This document shows, in pieces, positions 53,670-62,305 of a stretch of DNA of 64,000 nt (the stretch's first letter is position 1; the number at the start of each line of letters is the position of its first letter). The position numbers and the translations under genes were made by a program. The notes beneath the pieces were generated by a model. It was not told the DNA's origin. It did no database searches and saw nothing but the letters and a program-made list of their open reading frames with translations. This DNA comes from Rhodobiaceae bacterium (GTDB lineage Bacteria > Pseudomonadota > Alphaproteobacteria > Rhizobiales > Tepidamorphaceae), in the NCBI GenBank assembly GCA_020637895.1, contig JACKJP010000007.1, positions 62,001 to 126,000 on the forward strand, given 5' to 3'.

Positions 53670-56591
53670 ATGGCATCACCATTCATTAGTGTGCGCGGCG
53701 CGCGCGAGCACAACCTGAAAAATGTCGATATCGACATCCCCCGCAACAGTCTGACGGTCATGACCGGGCTTTCGGGTTCGGGCAAGTCCTCGCTCGCCTT
53801 CGACACGATCTATGCCGAAGGCCAGCGGCGCTATGTGGAATCGCTTTCCGCATATGCCCGCCAGTTCCTGGAAATGATGCAGAAGCCTGATGTCGATCAC
53901 ATCGAAGGGCTTTCGCCGGCAATTTCGATCGAACAGAAAACGACGTCGCGCAATCCGCGATCGACCGTCGGAACGGTTACTGAAATCTACGACTACCTGC
54001 GCCTCCTGTACGCACGCGTCGGGGTTCCCTATTCACCCGCAACAGGCCTGCCGATCGAGAGCCAGACGGTAAGCCAGATGGTCGATCGTGTTCTCGCACT
54101 TGAGGAAGGCACACGCCTGTACCTGCTGGCGCCGATCGTGCGCGGCCGCAAGGGCGAATACAAAAAGGAACTCGCCGATCTGCTCAAACGCGGCTTCCAG
54201 CGCGTGAAGGTCGACGGGACGTTCTACGAAATCGCGGACGTCCCCGCGCTCGACAAGAAATACAAGCACGATATCGATGTCGTGGTGGACCGGGTCGTCG
54301 TGCGCACCGACATGGCGACGCGCCTTGCCGATTCGCTTGCCACCGCGCTCGAACTCGCAGACGGAATTGCGGTTGCAGAATTCGCCGACAAGGCACTGCC
54401 GGCTTCCGAACTGGCCGGCGAAAGCGCCAACAAGTCGAAGAATGAGACCCATGAACGACTGATTTTCTCAGAGAAATTCGCCTGCCCGGTTTCAGGCTTC
54501 ACGATCTCCGAGATCGAGCCGCGACTATTTTCGTTCAACAACCCGTTCGGTGCCTGCCCGGTCTGCGACGGTCTGGGCAGCGAGCGCAAGGTGGACGCCG
54601 GGCTCATCGTCCCGGACAGATCGCTGACGCTCAAGAACGGTGCGATCGCGCCCTGGGCCCGCTCATCATCGCCGTTCTACCTTCAGACGCTGGAATCGCT
54701 CGGACGCCACTACGGATTTTCGCTGACCAAGCCGTGGTCGGAACTGCCGGAAAAAGCGCAACAGGCGATCCTCTATGGATCGGACGGCGAACTCATTCGC
54801 ATCGTCTATGACGATGGCACGCGCTCCTATGAAACCAAGAAGACGTTCGAGGGCGTGATCCCCAATCTGGAACGGCGGTGGAAGGAAACCGAGTCCGCCT
54901 GGTCGCGCGAGGAGATCGAGCGTTACATGGCGCAGGCGCCATGTCATGCCTGCGGCGGCACGCGTCTGAAGCCAGAGGCGCTGGCGGTGAAGATCGACGG
55001 CAGGCACATCAGCGAGGTTGCCGCTCTATCCATCCGCAACGCGGCCGAATGGGCCGAAGCGTTGCCGGCACACCTGTCTGACCGCCAGAACGAGATCGCC
55101 ACGCGAATTCTCAAGGAAATCCGTGAGAGACTGAACTTTCTGAACGATGTAGGGCTCGACTACCTCACCCTTTCGCGCGGATCGGGCAGCCTCTCTGGCG
55201 GCGAGAGCCAGCGCATCCGCCTCGCTTCGCAGATCGGGTCCGGCCTGACCGGTGTCCTTTATGTTCTGGATGAGCCGTCCATCGGGCTGCATCAGCGTGA
55301 CAATGCGCGGCTTCTCGGCACGCTGAAGGCGCTCCGGGACCTCGGCAACACGGTGCTCGTCGTCGAACATGACGAGGACGCTGTCCTGCAAGCCGATCAT
55401 GTGGTCGATGTCGGCCCCGGCGCGGGCATCCATGGCGGCGAGATCATTGCCGAGGGTACGCCAGAGGACATCATGGCAAATCCGGCCAGCCTCACAGGCC
55501 AGTATCTGACCGGCATGCGGCAGATCCCGACACCGCACGAACGGCGGAAGATTTCGCCGAAACGCCGGATCGCGATTACCGGCGCGCGCGGCCACAATCT
55601 GAAAAATGTGACGGCTGAACTACCGCTCTCGACCTTCACCTGTGTCACGGGTGTTTCGGGAGGCGGCAAGTCGACGCTGCTGCTCGACACGCTTTATCGA
55701 GCCATCGCCCGAAAGCTCAACGGAGCAAGGGAAAATCCGGAAGCCTATGACGAGATCACGGGCCTTGAGTATATCGACAAGGTCATCGATATCGACCAGT
55801 CGCCGATCGGGCGCACGCCGCGATCAAACCCGGCGACCTATACCGGCGCATTCACGCCGATCCGCGAGTGGTATGCCGGCCTTCCCGAGGCGAAAGCCCG
55901 CGGCTACGGGCCGGGGCGTTTTTCCTTCAACGTGAAGGGCGGGCGCTGCGAGGCGTGTCAGGGCGATGGCGTCATCAAGATCGAGATGCACTTTCTGCCG
56001 GACGTCTATGTGACCTGCGACGTGTGCAAGGGCCATCGGTATAATCGCGAGACGCTCGAGGTGAAGTTCAAGGAACGCTCCATCGCCGATGTGCTGGAGA
56101 TGACCGTCGACGAGGCGCGCGAGTTTTTCGATGCCGTGCCTTCGATCCGCGACAAGATGGAAACGCTGCAAAGGGTCGGGCTCGGCTACGTCAAGGTTGG
56201 TCAGCAGGCGACGACGCTTTCCGGGGGTGAAGCGCAGCGGATCAAGCTGGCGAAGGAACTGTCGAAACGGGCGACGGGACGCACGCTCTACGTGCTCGAC
56301 GAACCGACAACCGGCCTGCACTTCCACGACGTCGCCAAGCTTCTGGAAGTGCTGCATTCATTTGTCGATCAGGGCAATACGGTCGTCGTCATCGAGCACA
56401 ATCTGGAGGTCATCAAGACTGCCGACTGGATCATCGATCTCGGCCCGGAAGGCGGCGACGGCGGCGGCGAGATCGTCGCGGCCGGGACGCCCGAAGACGT
56501 CATGGACGAGCCGCGATCCTACACCGGCCAGTTTCTCAAGGAGCTGGAACAGCGGCGGCGCGAACATCGCCGTTCCGACGCGGCGGAATGA
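53670..56591 (+). CDS. uvrA: Excinuclease ABC subunit A
   Basis: UvrA, 973 residues, finds bulky DNA damage as a dimer and loads UvrB. The two ATPase halves have Walker A GLSGSGKSS and GVSGGGKST, signatures LSGGESQRIRLASQIGSGL (in part) and LSGGEAQRIKLAKEL, and Walker B VLYVLDEPSIGLHQRD-type and TLYVLDEPTTGLHFHD. Zinc-module cysteines occur as CPVCDGLG, CHACGGTR, CEACQGDG and CDVCKGHR. The start at 53670 fits the family N-terminus (FISVRGAREHNLKNVD). An in-frame start at 53631 is less likely. Transcription is probably under LexA. Confidence 0.96.
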   Translation: MASPFISVRGAREHNLKNVDIDIPRNSLTVMTGLSGSGKSSLAFDTIYAEGQRRYVESLSAYARQFLEMMQKPDVDHIEGLSPAISIEQKTTSRNPRSTVGTVTEIYDYLRLLYARVGVPYSPATGLPIESQTVSQMVDRVLALEEGTRLYLLAPIVRGRKGEYKKELADLLKRGFQRVKVDGTFYEIADVPALDKKYKHDIDVVVDRVVVRTDMATRLADSLATALELADGIAVAEFADKALPASELAGESANKSKNETHERLIFSEKFACPVSGFTISEIEPRLFSFNNPFGACPVCDGLGSERKVDAGLIVPDRSLTLKNGAIAPWARSSSPFYLQTLESLGRHYGFSLTKPWSELPEKAQQAILYGSDGELIRIVYDDGTRSYETKKTFEGVIPNLERRWKETESAWSREEIERYMAQAPCHACGGTRLKPEALAVKIDGRHISEVAALSIRNAAEWAEALPAHLSDRQNEIATRILKEIRERLNFLNDVGLDYLTLSRGSGSLSGGESQRIRLASQIGSGLTGVLYVLDEPSIGLHQRDNARLLGTLKALRDLGNTVLVVEHDEDAVLQADHVVDVGPGAGIHGGEIIAEGTPEDIMANPASLTGQYLTGMRQIPTPHERRKISPKRRIAITGARGHNLKNVTAELPLSTFTCVTGVSGGGKSTLLLDTLYRAIARKLNGARENPEAYDEITGLEYIDKVIDIDQSPIGRTPRSNPATYTGAFTPIREWYAGLPEAKARGYGPGRFSFNVKGGRCEACQGDGVIKIEMHFLPDVYVTCDVCKGHRYNRETLEVKFKERSIADVLEMTVDEAREFFDAVPSIRDKMETLQRVGLGYVKVGQQATTLSGGEAQRIKLAKELSKRATGRTLYVLDEPTTGLHFHDVAKLLEVLHSFVDQGNTVVVIEHNLEVIKTADWIIDLGPEGGDGGGEIVAAGTPEDVMDEPRSYTGQFLKELEQRRREHRRSDAAE

Positions 56592-56640
56592 GCTTTCGCG
56601 GCGTTGCCAAACGCGCGGCTCGTTAAGCTGAGAACGAGGC

Positions 56641-56674
56641 GGTATGGATTGCCCGGTCAGGCCGGGCAATGACG
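56641..56674. repeat. Palindromic element downstream of uvrA
   Basis: ATTGCCCGG (56648-56656), TCAGG, CCGGGCAAT (56662-56670) followed by GACGG is a perfect 9-base-pair stem. Dispersed palindromes of the form TTGCCCGGTCAxGCCGGGCAATGACG are common between genes in many alphaproteobacteria. Repetition in this genome cannot be tested here; no second copy is seen in the window. Confidence 0.45.
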
Positions 56675-56756
56675 GCGGGTGGCGCTTTGGTCTTGCTAGG
56701 TTCGAAGCATCGGAGTCTTCTGCCGAAAGACGGCGGTGATTGGCGCCGGTCTCACG

Positions 56757-57359
56757 TCAGCTCGACGCCAGCCAGGTTTCCAGCTTCATGATGTCCGGCT
56801 TTTCGCCATTGGCGCGAGGCCATGAATCGACCACCCATCGCTCTCCGCCCTTCTTTTCCTCGATGACGGCGGCGTTGTGGGGGTAGCGAAAATCCAGAAG
56901 AAATCCGCGCGTGCGGGGCGCAAGAACCGTGTGATGCCGCAGCAGGCCGCGCTTCTCCATCAGGACAAGCAGGCTGGTCGTATTGGAGGCTTCGTCGATA
57001 CAATCGAGCTGGGTCGGATCTCCACCCATCGCGCCCAGCTTTGCCTTGTCCGTCGACGTTCCGGCCTCACGGCCGGCCTTCTTTTCGAACCACTGAACGG
57101 CGTGAGAAATGGCTGCACGTTCGGCGGCGGGCGATGCCCTGCCCCCCGACATGATCGACCCGAGCCTGCCGATCTCGCCGGAAGAAAATCCGAGCCTCGT
57201 GCGGAACGCGCAGCCATAGCCATGGCAGTAGGTGATGCGCGATGCCTCCGGCGGATTTACGCCATAGCTGGAGAAAAATGAGTTTGCCCCGTCGGCGCGC
57301 GCCAGCGTGGCCGCAAAGACCAGCCCAAACCCGCCGACGATCGCCACTCCCCGCTTCAT
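56757..57359 (-). CDS. Exported hypothetical protein
   Basis: A 200-residue protein with a signal peptide (AIVGGFGLVFAATLARA then DGAN). Later features are a cysteine pair in ITYCHGYGCAFR, another cysteine in QLDCIDEASNTTSLLVL, and a tryptophan-rich end (RWVVDSWPRANGEKPDIM). The CHGYGC pattern does not match a haem-binding CxxCH motif. I recall similar exported proteins in Hyphomicrobiales without assigned function. It is convergent with uvrA and divergent from trmFO over 97 bases. Confidence 0.7.
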   Translation of the reverse strand: MKRGVAIVGGFGLVFAATLARADGANSFFSSYGVNPPEASRITYCHGYGCAFRTRLGFSSGEIGRLGSIMSGGRASPAAERAAISHAVQWFEKKAGREAGTSTDKAKLGAMGGDPTQLDCIDEASNTTSLLVLMEKRGLLRHHTVLAPRTRGFLLDFRYPHNAAVIEEKKGGERWVVDSWPRANGEKPDIMKLETWLASS

Positions 57360-57456
57360 GCGGGCATCTTAGCGAGGGTTGAAATAAAAGTAAGCCAAGG
57401 CATGTGCAAAGCTGCGTGATTGTCAGTGAGCGGCCCGCAATATATGTCGTGGGGCC

Positions 57457-58851
57457 ATGAGCAAGATTGATACCATCCATATCGTCGGCGGCGGCCTTGC
57501 CGGAAGCGAGGCAGCCTGGCAGGTCGCAAATTCCGGTGTGCGCGCCGTCATCCATGAGATGCGGCCGGTGCGCGGCACCGATGCCCATGTCACGGAAGGT
57601 CTTGCCGAACTTGTCTGTTCCAACTCGTTCCGCTCCGATGACGCCGAGTATAATGCCGTCGGCCTGCTGCACGAGGAAATGCGCCGGGCGGGATCCGTAA
57701 TCATGGCGTCTGGCGATGCCCATCAGGTGCCGGCAGGCGGCGCGCTCGCGGTCGACCGTGTCGGTTTTTCCGACGCCGTGACGCAAGCGCTGGAAGCGCA
57801 CCCTCTGATCGAAATCAGGCGCGAAGCCATCACCTCGTTACCCCCGGCGGAATGGGGCTCGACGATCATCGCCACCGGCCCGTTGACCGCGATTGAATTG
57901 GCAGAAGCGATCCTCTCGGAGACCGGTGAGGAACAGCTTGCGTTTTTCGATGCGATAGCGCCGATCGTCCACAAGGACAGCATCGACATGAAAGTCGCGT
58001 GGTTCCAGTCGCGATATGACAAGGCTGGACCCGGCGGAACCGGCGCCGACTACATCAACTGTCCGCTTGACCGCGAGACCTACGAGCGCTTCATCGAAGC
58101 GCTGATCGGCGGGGACAAGACCGAGTTTCGCGACTGGGAGCGCAATACGCCGTATTTCGATGGCTGCCTTCCCGTCGAGATCATGGCCGAGCGCGGTCCC
58201 GAGACATTGCGCCACGGCCCGATGAAACCGGTCGGGCTGACCAATCCGCACAATCGGGAGGTCAAACCCTATGCGGTCGTTCAGCTGCGGCAGGACAACG
58301 CGCTCGGTACGCTCTACAACATGGTCGGTTTCCAGACGAAGCTTAAATATGGCGCCCAGGCCGAGATATTCCGCATGATCCCGGGTCTGGAAAACGCCGA
58401 ATTCGCACGCCTCGGCGGCCTCCATCGGAACACCTTCATCAACAGCCCGCGGCTGCTCGACCGACAGCTTCGCCTGCGGTCGCGAAGCGACATCCGCTTT
58501 GCGGGTCAGGTGACGGGCGTAGAGGGATATGTGGAATCGGCCGCCATCGGGCTGCTGGCCGGCCGCTTTGCCGCAGCTGCAGCACTCGGCACCGACATCG
58601 CGCCGCCGCCGGAAACTTCCGCGCTGGGCGCGCTACTGACGCACATCACCGGCGGTCACATCGCGGAAGGCGCAAGTTTTCAGCCGATGAACATCAATTT
58701 CGGACTGTTCCCGCCGGTTGAAATTCCAAGGCAGCCAGGCAAGCGGTTGCGCGGCAAGGAAAAGATCAGGGCGAAGCGGTTCGCCATCACGCGCCGGGCA
58801 CTTGCCGACATCGATATCTGGCTCGGCCGTCATCAGGAAGCCGCCGAATAG
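57457..58851 (+). CDS. trmFO: Methylenetetrahydrofolate-tRNA-(uracil-5-)-methyltransferase
   Basis: TrmFO, 464 residues, uses methylene-tetrahydrofolate and FAD to make ribothymidine at position 54 of tRNA. The FAD-binding N-terminus is IHIVGGGLAGSEAAWQVA. Other blocks are ELVCSNSFRSDDAEYNAVGL with the first conserved cysteine, DYINCPLDRETYERFIEAL with the second, LRHGPMKPVGL, and INFGLFPPVE. The start at 57457 is the family start. It stands alone, ending 6 bases from the convergent MFS gene. Confidence 0.95.
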   Translation: MSKIDTIHIVGGGLAGSEAAWQVANSGVRAVIHEMRPVRGTDAHVTEGLAELVCSNSFRSDDAEYNAVGLLHEEMRRAGSVIMASGDAHQVPAGGALAVDRVGFSDAVTQALEAHPLIEIRREAITSLPPAEWGSTIIATGPLTAIELAEAILSETGEEQLAFFDAIAPIVHKDSIDMKVAWFQSRYDKAGPGGTGADYINCPLDRETYERFIEALIGGDKTEFRDWERNTPYFDGCLPVEIMAERGPETLRHGPMKPVGLTNPHNREVKPYAVVQLRQDNALGTLYNMVGFQTKLKYGAQAEIFRMIPGLENAEFARLGGLHRNTFINSPRLLDRQLRLRSRSDIRFAGQVTGVEGYVESAAIGLLAGRFAAAAALGTDIAPPPETSALGALLTHITGGHIAEGASFQPMNINFGLFPPVEIPRQPGKRLRGKEKIRAKRFAITRRALADIDIWLGRHQEAAE

Positions 58852-58857
58852 GCAAGG

Positions 58858-60066
58858 TCAGTTCGCGCGGCGGCGTATATCCGGCAGGAGCACCGTCAGC
58901 AGGCCAATTGCCGGCAGGAACGAACAGATCGAATAGACATATTCGATGCCCTTCCAGTCGGCGACCTGACCGAGAACCGCCGCCGATATTCCGCTAAGGC
59001 CGAAGGCCAGACCGAAGAATATGCCGGCGACGAAGCCGACGCGGCCGGGTAGCAGTTCCTGCGCGAAGACGATGATTGCGGGAAATGCCGATGCCAGCAC
59101 CATACCGATCACCATGGACAGAACCGTCGTCCATGTCAGGTCCGCATAGGGCAGCGCCAGCGTGAAGGGCAAGACCCCAAGGATGGAGACCCAGATGACG
59201 CGTTTGGTGCCGATCCGGTCTCCGATCGGGCCGCCGATCAGCGTGCCGAACGCGACGGCGCCCAGAAACAGGAACAGGTGGATCTGCGCGGCCTGCACGC
59301 TGAGCCCGAATTTGTGGATCAGATAGAAGGTGAAATAGCTCACCATGCTGGCCATGTAGACGTATTTCGAGAAGATCAGCATCACCAGCACGGCCAGTGT
59401 GAAAACCACTGTTCGACGGGCAAAAGGCGAGACCTCGGGAGCCGAAATCCGCTTGGCCGCCGCCCGCCGATGCGCTCCGTACCAGTGCGATACGCGCGTC
59501 AGGACAATCATGCCGGCCAGAGCCGCCACCGAAAACCACGCGACGCTCGCCTGCCCGGCCGGCACGACGATGAATGCGGCGAGCAATGGCCCGATCGCGC
59601 TGCCGACATTGCCGCCGACCTGAAATAGCGCCTGCGCCGTTCCATGCCGTCCGCCTGAGGCGAGCCGCGCCACACGCGAGGACTCAGGATGAAATACCGC
59701 CGAACCCATCCCGACGAGGCAGGCGCCGAAGACGAGCATCCAGTAGTGCGAGGCCCAGGCCAGCAGGAACAGGCCGCAAAATGTGAAGGTCATGCCAACG
59801 GGCAGCGAATAGGTCAGCGGACGTTTGTCGGCATAGGCCCCTATCGCCGGCTGGAGCAGCGATGCCGTTACCTGGAAGGCAAAGGTCAACAGGCCGATCT
59901 GGGCGAATGTCAGATCGTAATTCACCTTGAGCATCGGATAGATCGCCGCAAGCAGCGACTGCATCACGTCATTCAGGAAATGACACAGCGACAACGCCAG
60001 CACGACAGCGAATGTCGCGCCGCTTGCGCCTTCCTTGTGCTGCCCGATTGTTGGGTTGACGTTCAC
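58858..60066 (-). CDS. MFS transporter of the fosmidomycin-resistance (Fsr) type
   Basis: A 402-residue major facilitator with twelve membrane helices. The N-terminal block ALSLCHFLNDVMQSLLAAIYP and the helix-4/5 motif FHPESSRVARLASGGRHGTA are characteristic of the fosmidomycin-resistance (Fsr) group. Members can export fosmidomycin in E. coli; the natural substrate is unknown. The start is a GTG at 60066 preceded by GGAGCCGG. It runs in the same direction as the Sec operon but is separated from it by 58 bases. Confidence 0.87.
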   Translation of the reverse strand: MNVNPTIGQHKEGASGATFAVVLALSLCHFLNDVMQSLLAAIYPMLKVNYDLTFAQIGLLTFAFQVTASLLQPAIGAYADKRPLTYSLPVGMTFTFCGLFLLAWASHYWMLVFGACLVGMGSAVFHPESSRVARLASGGRHGTAQALFQVGGNVGSAIGPLLAAFIVVPAGQASVAWFSVAALAGMIVLTRVSHWYGAHRRAAAKRISAPEVSPFARRTVVFTLAVLVMLIFSKYVYMASMVSYFTFYLIHKFGLSVQAAQIHLFLFLGAVAFGTLIGGPIGDRIGTKRVIWVSILGVLPFTLALPYADLTWTTVLSMVIGMVLASAFPAIIVFAQELLPGRVGFVAGIFFGLAFGLSGISAAVLGQVADWKGIEYVYSICSFLPAIGLLTVLLPDIRRRAN

Positions 60067-60124
60067 GGTTCCGGCTCCGAATGGACCCTGTCATACGCTC
60101 GTTGGAGGCGTGCGTCGATGGCGT

Positions 60125-60967
60125 TCAGCAATATCGTCTGTGCCGACCGAACCAGATTCTGACAACGACACCGAGAGGCGTCATTTCCGGTGGCGAGGCG
60201 AGCAGCAATCGTGGCTTGCGCAACATCGCTATCCGCCTGCGCACAAGCGCGAGGCCCGCGAACGCAGGCAGAACCGTCCTGGGCAGGCCGCTGCTTTCCC
60301 GCCTGAATATGCCAAGGCATTCGGATGCCCGGTCGAGGACCGATGCCAAAGCCGCGCGGAGCCCTTCCGGTTCACGGCCGGCGAGAAGATCACCGGTGTG
60401 GACATTATGCTCGGCCAGCAGGTCCAGCGGCAACGCGATCCGGCCATGGCTGGCATCGTAGCCGAGATTGCGAACGAGCCCGACGAGGCCTTCCGTCAGA
60501 CCGCCGGCGCGCGCCGCGCGCTCTATCGTCTGCCATCCTTCTCCGGTGAGAATGCCTCCCGCCGTGCGCAGCAACGCGCCAGAGGTGGCCGACAGCCGCC
60601 GTTCGGTTTCGTCCATCGTCGCGGGAGGTTCGGCATAGAGCGCGGCCGCGCGCGCATCGATCATCGCCTGCAGATCGTCCGCCGCGATCGTGCCGCGATC
60701 GATGGCAGCCAGCAATAATGCGGCGACGGGGTTGCCGGATACATCGCCATGCCCTTCGCCGGCGATCGCATCGCGCCACCATTGCAGGCGTATTTCGCCC
60801 GGCAATGGTTCGCTGATGATATCCGCGATCCGGCCGATTTCATGATGGAAACAGTAGAGCGCGGTAAGGTCCGGCCGCGCATGAGACGGCGCCATGGCAG
60901 CTGCTATATAGCGATCGAAATCAACCGCGCGTAGCTGCGCGGCACATACTTTCAGATCGTCCTGCAT
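60125..60967 (-). CDS. Squalene/phytoene synthase-like protein, NDUFAF6-like
   Basis: A 280-residue protein of the squalene/phytoene synthase fold. The two aspartate-rich motifs that bind the prenyl diphosphate are not intact: the first reads HHEIGRIADIISEP and the second RNLGYDASHGRIALPLDLL. In this it resembles mitochondrial NDUFAF6, a complex I assembly factor of the same fold without known enzyme activity. So a role in respiratory complex assembly is more likely than carotenoid or hopanoid synthesis, by inference. The ATG at 60967 lies 2 bases after the preceding stop. The placement after secF and the Mth938-like gene recurs in rhizobia. Confidence 0.8.
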   Translation of the reverse strand: MQDDLKVCAAQLRAVDFDRYIAAAMAPSHARPDLTALYCFHHEIGRIADIISEPLPGEIRLQWWRDAIAGEGHGDVSGNPVAALLLAAIDRGTIAADDLQAMIDARAAALYAEPPATMDETERRLSATSGALLRTAGGILTGEGWQTIERAARAGGLTEGLVGLVRNLGYDASHGRIALPLDLLAEHNVHTGDLLAGREPEGLRAALASVLDRASECLGIFRRESSGLPRTVLPAFAGLALVRRRIAMLRKPRLLLASPPEMTPLGVVVRIWFGRHRRYC

Positions 60968-60969
60968 GG

Positions 60970-61347
60970 CTATTCGACCGCGATAAGTGCGGCCGCGACA
61001 TGTCGATCTTCGGCAAGCAGCACGTTGTAGGTGCGCGCCGCGGCGCCGGTCGTCATCGCGTCGGCCGATATTCCATATCCGCGAAGCAATTCCCGCGTCT
61101 TCTCGTCGAGCGGGACCATGTTGATCCCCGTGCCGACAAGCAGGATGTCGATCGCCTTCGCCTCGGTGACGATACACTCCAGCGCGTAGGCATCGAGGCC
61201 GGTGAAGACCCGCTTGTCCCAACGGCGAATGCCGCCGGGCAGATAGAGAAGACTGCCGCGATGCGACATCCCGGCAAAGCGGAAGCCGCCATTGCCGTAG
61301 GAATCAATCGGCGCCCTACCAGGGTAAAACCCGTCAGTCCCCGCCAT
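60970..61347 (-). CDS. Mth938-like (DUF498) domain protein
   Basis: A 125-residue protein of the Mth938/NDUFAF3 family. Typical blocks are IDSYGNGGFRFAGMSHRGSLL, LLVGTGINMVPLD, and the closing ARTYNVLLAEDRHVAAALI. The human relative NDUFAF3 is a complex I assembly factor, which fits the NDUFAF6-like gene next door. The start at 61347 overlaps the end of secF by 14 bases. The longer open frame upstream lies inside secF and is not used. Confidence 0.88.
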   Translation of the reverse strand: MAGTDGFYPGRAPIDSYGNGGFRFAGMSHRGSLLYLPGGIRRWDKRVFTGLDAYALECIVTEAKAIDILLVGTGINMVPLDEKTRELLRGYGISADAMTTGAAARTYNVLLAEDRHVAAALIAVE

Positions 61348-62284
61348 CCGTCGTGCCCGTTGCTGTAGCCGCGGCACCGGTTCCGGTCGGGCCGGGGCGC
61401 AGATTGAGGAAGATAAGGACCGGTGCGGCGATGAAAATCGATGAGTATGTGCCCACAAGGACGCCCCAGATCATCGCGAAGGTGAAACTGCGGATCACCT
61501 CGCCGCCCAGGAAGTAGAGCGCTATCAGGGCAAGCAACGTCGTCAGGGACGTCATGACCGTGCGCGAAAGCGTTTCATTGATCGCAAGGTCGAGCAGTTC
61601 TGGCAGCGGTCTCTTCTTATAGCGCCTGACAGTCTCGCGAATCCGGTCGTAGACGACGACCGTATCGTTGAGCGAATAGCCGACGATCGTAAGGATCGCC
61701 GCGATGCTGGAGAGATTGAATTCGAGCTGCACAATGGCAAACATGCCCATTGTCAGCACCACGTCGTGAACCGTCGCAATGATGGCGCCAATGGCAAATT
61801 GCCACTCGAACCGGAACCAGATGTAGATCAGGACCGCGAGGATCGAAACGAGGACGGCCAGTGTCCCCGCTTCCACCAGTTCACCCGAGACGACCGGACC
61901 GACCACCTCGACCCGACGGTATTCCACCTTGTCGCCGAAGGCCGCCTTGATCTTTTCGACGACGGCCTGCTGGGCCAGATCGCCACCCGGCTGGGCCTCG
62001 ACACGCACCAGTACTTCGTCGGGCGCGCCGAATCGCTGAATCTGGGCGTCGCCCACATTGAGCGTTCCGATGACTTCACGGATGCCGCCGACATCGGCAG
62101 GACCGTCGAGCGTACGCATCTCGATAAGCGTGCCGCCGCGGAAATCGATGCCGAAATTCAGACCCATCGTGACGAGCAGTCCGATCGCAACGACGGACAG
62201 CAGGCCTGAGAACGGAAACGACAGGCGGCGGAACCGCATGAAGCCGAAATGGGTCTGGTCGGGAATGAGGCGGAGCAGTTTCAT
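61334..62284 (-). CDS. secF: Protein translocase subunit SecF
   Basis: SecF, 316 residues, works with SecD and YajC to drive late steps of Sec-dependent export using the proton gradient. There are six membrane helices, with GLLVTMGLNFGIDFRGGTLIEM (in part) after the first, and FEWQFAIGAIIATVHDVVLTMG and YSLNDTVVVYDRIRE in the RND-like core. The ATG at 62284 is the family start. It lies 21 bases after secD and overlaps the Mth938-like gene by 14 bases. Confidence 0.95.
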   Translation of the reverse strand: MKLLRLIPDQTHFGFMRFRRLSFPFSGLLSVVAIGLLVTMGLNFGIDFRGGTLIEMRTLDGPADVGGIREVIGTLNVGDAQIQRFGAPDEVLVRVEAQPGGDLAQQAVVEKIKAAFGDKVEYRRVEVVGPVVSGELVEAGTLAVLVSILAVLIYIWFRFEWQFAIGAIIATVHDVVLTMGMFAIVQLEFNLSSIAAILTIVGYSLNDTVVVYDRIRETVRRYKKRPLPELLDLAINETLSRTVMTSLTTLLALIALYFLGGEVIRSFTFAMIWGVLVGTYSSIFIAAPVLIFLNLRPGPTGTGAAATATGTTDGGD

Positions 62285-62305
62285 GATCTTGGACCTTTCC
62301 GCCGC

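Noticed and set aside
60125..60967. True phytoene or squalene synthase in a carotenoid or hopanoid pathway
   Set aside because: Both aspartate-rich motifs are altered and no isoprenoid genes are nearby; the gene sits in the Sec operon.
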